A stretch of DNA of 64,000 bases from Diplonema papillatum (lineage: Eukaryota > Euglenozoa > Diplonemea > Diplonemida > Diplonemidae). The stretch spans positions 173,022 through 237,021 of the forward strand of contig JAPJBO010000309.1 of NCBI GenBank assembly GCA_030068145.1, in the 5' to 3' direction. This document shows, piece by piece, positions 62,706-64,000 of the stretch. Position 1 is the first letter of the stretch; every line of letters begins with the position of its first letter. The notes beneath the pieces were generated by a model. The model ran no database searches and was not told where the DNA came from. It saw only the letters and a program-made list of their open reading frames with translations. Made by a program: the position numbers and the translations under genes.

Positions 62706-63655
62706 CAGGGGACTTTAAAAGTTTGGGGTCCGAGCCAAAAACCCGGTTTGAGCCAAAAAACCGGTTTGGTTATGTAGGTCGGTGTATCACACTTGCATGC
62801 GGTGCTGCATCACGAGCGGGCTACTTTCTGCACTCTGTGTGGAGTTTTCCGCACTCTAGGCACTCTCGGTTTCCATGATCCACATGAAGGAAGCAAAAAG
62901 AAGCACTGTGTTGGTCAGAAAAGCACATTTTTCTTTCAGAACAAAAGGTTGCAATAAGAAATGACAAAAAGGCGGAGACGTAAAGAAACACCAGCTTCAT
63001 ACACCAGCTACTCTGTTTGTGTGTGTACAGAGACAAAAGTTCGATTGTCCAAAGCGCGTACGCGCACCAAGGCCTCCTTGTATGTTTTGAACGAGCAGTA
63101 ACGGGTTGTTCGTGATCTTCCGTCCTCGTCGGGGTTTGCGGAGTGAGCCCTGAATGCCTCAACAACACACTCGAGGTCCTCGTCTTCCATCCCTTTGTCG
63201 TGGGAGAACGGTACTTCCAAGGTGGTGAACATTATGTCCTCCAATGTATCGTCGTACAGAGTGGCACGGAGACGGCTCTTGACAAGCTTCAGGAGCGAAA
63301 ACAGCCTCTCTACACCGGCAGTCCCGATGGGAACTGTTGCTGCAATCAGCAGAAACTGTGTCGAAACTGGGTACAGTGATCTGAGGTATGCGTCACCCAG
63401 AACGTTTGCAAGGACCTGATTGAAGTCGGTCCATCCCCGTGCCTGGATCAATGCAATCAGATCCTGTAGCTCGTCGTTAACGTCGTGTGCATTAGGCACG
63501 AGCGGAGACGTGGCGACGTACGCATAGTACTACTACATAGTGAAGGTGGTAAAACTTTGAAATCGGTCTATAAGATTTTTTTTTTTTCCCCTCAAAAACT
63601 CAAACCGGTTTATTCGGTTTGTCAAACCGATAAACCGGTATTTTAAAGTCCCCTG
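62706..63655 (-). mobile_element. Non-autonomous hAT transposon, 950 bp, with 8-bp target duplication
   Basis: Terminal inverted repeats are caggggactttaaaa at 62706-62720 and its complement ttttaaagtcccctg at 63641-63655. The host octamer gttctgag stands on both sides (62698-62705 and 63656-63663). Subterminal aaccggttt-type motifs cluster inside both ends (62735-62770 and 63603-63640), as hAT transposases usually require. The interior retains only the end of a transposase gene, so this is a deletion derivative mobilised by a full element elsewhere. Confidence 0.9.
63008..63499 (-). pseudogene. hAT transposase, C-terminal dimerisation domain only
   Basis: 163 codons with no ATG. ATVPIGTAGVERLFSLLKLV then KSRLRATLYDDTLEDIMFTT is the hallmark hAT dimerisation motif (P.S...ER.FS.......R..L.......L). 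The catalytic RNase H-like core and the zinc finger are missing, as expected inside a 950-bp deletion derivative. Confidence 0.85.
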
Positions 63656-63882
63656 GTTCTGAGCGTTTCCATATGCCTTTTCCTGCTTTGACATGCAGTC
63701 CCTTCCAAACTGTACCTCTCTTGGTGTTCGGGGGTTGGGCCGTATGGTAACGTCTCGGGAAACGAAGTTTGTGGCGTCACAAAAGCGACAGGTTGCCAAA
63801 GCAACCGGGTGCCGAGCTTAAGCAAGGCGTTTGTCAATGGAGAACCAGTCCTGTGCCGTTTTAGGGCCGGCAGGTCTCAACG

Positions 63883-64000
63883 GGGGGAAAATGTTTCTTG
63901 GGTTTGAAGAGCGCGTGGTGCTTGCACCACTGAGGCCAGGTTATTTAACCGCGGATTTAGTGAAGGATTGTTCAGGAAACGGTCGCGAGCGAAACCCGAC
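63883..64000. repeat. Second copy of the 118-bp direct repeat, reaching the window edge
   Basis: Identical to 62302-62419; the true length is unknown because the window ends here. Confidence 0.95.

Noticed and set aside
62302..64000. 118-bp direct repeats as LTRs of a retrotransposon
   Set aside because: No TG...CA ends, primer site or internal gag-pol; the DNA between them holds a self-contained hAT element.

Overview
The window is nuclear DNA of a eukaryotic protist. It is GC-rich in its genes, poor in genes (about nine convincing protein genes in 64 kb) and full of dispersed repeats and broken mobile elements. Every well-supported cellular gene lies on the minus strand. Several have a pyrimidine-AG just upstream of the ATG, as expected for spliced-leader trans-splicing. 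Some genes also carry short cis-introns, and five of the seven introns I infer have complementary ends. One-way gene order, likely trans-splicing and introns with paired ends fit Euglenozoa, most likely a diplonemid such as Diplonema. This assignment is inference, because no marker gene here settles it.

Layout. 0-0.7 kb: 5' part of a Q/G/Y-rich protein gene that runs off the left edge. 1.5-13.9 kb: no convincing gene; it holds a 148-bp tandem repeat, a 108-bp repeat, dispersed repeat modules and a large 41-bp minisatellite of about 50 copies. 14.2-16.5 kb: 5'-truncated non-LTR retrotransposon (family A). 17.1-20.5 kb: an Ala/Pro-rich exon and a Q-rich protein with four CCCH zinc fingers. 22.7-24.6 kb: a tail-anchored p23/CS-domain protein followed by three degenerate tandem copies of its 3' end. 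24.7-29.7 kb: a longer family A retrotransposon set inside an inverted-repeat-bounded, CACAA-rich segment. 32.4-37.1 kb: DNA primase large subunit (PRI2) in three exons, with a broken exon duplication and nested family B retroelement fragments in its large intron. 38-41 kb: repeats and decayed coding remnants. 41.7-43.4 kb: a Cys-rich type I membrane protein. 43.9-47.6 kb: two small-subunit rRNA fragments and repeats. 48-53 kb: a SAP-domain ORF and weak hypothetical exons. 53.8-55.9 kb: a four-exon XLF/NHEJ1 (Cernunnos) gene ending in a Ku-binding-like motif. 57.2-57.6 kb: a family B insertion with a 19-bp target duplication. 58.8-60.3 kb: a second type I membrane protein, in three exons. 60.9-64 kb: retroelement RT-thumb/RNase H remnant, a possible peptidase fragment and a non-autonomous hAT transposon with clear ends and an 8-bp target duplication.

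Two genes belong to DNA maintenance: PRI2 (primer synthesis with Pol alpha) and XLF (end joining). The two membrane proteins look like cell-surface proteins. The rest is mobile-element biology, with nested insertions, 5' truncations and target duplications that can be read directly. Exon joins were inferred by eye from reading frame, splice-site sequence and family motifs; transcript data would settle them.
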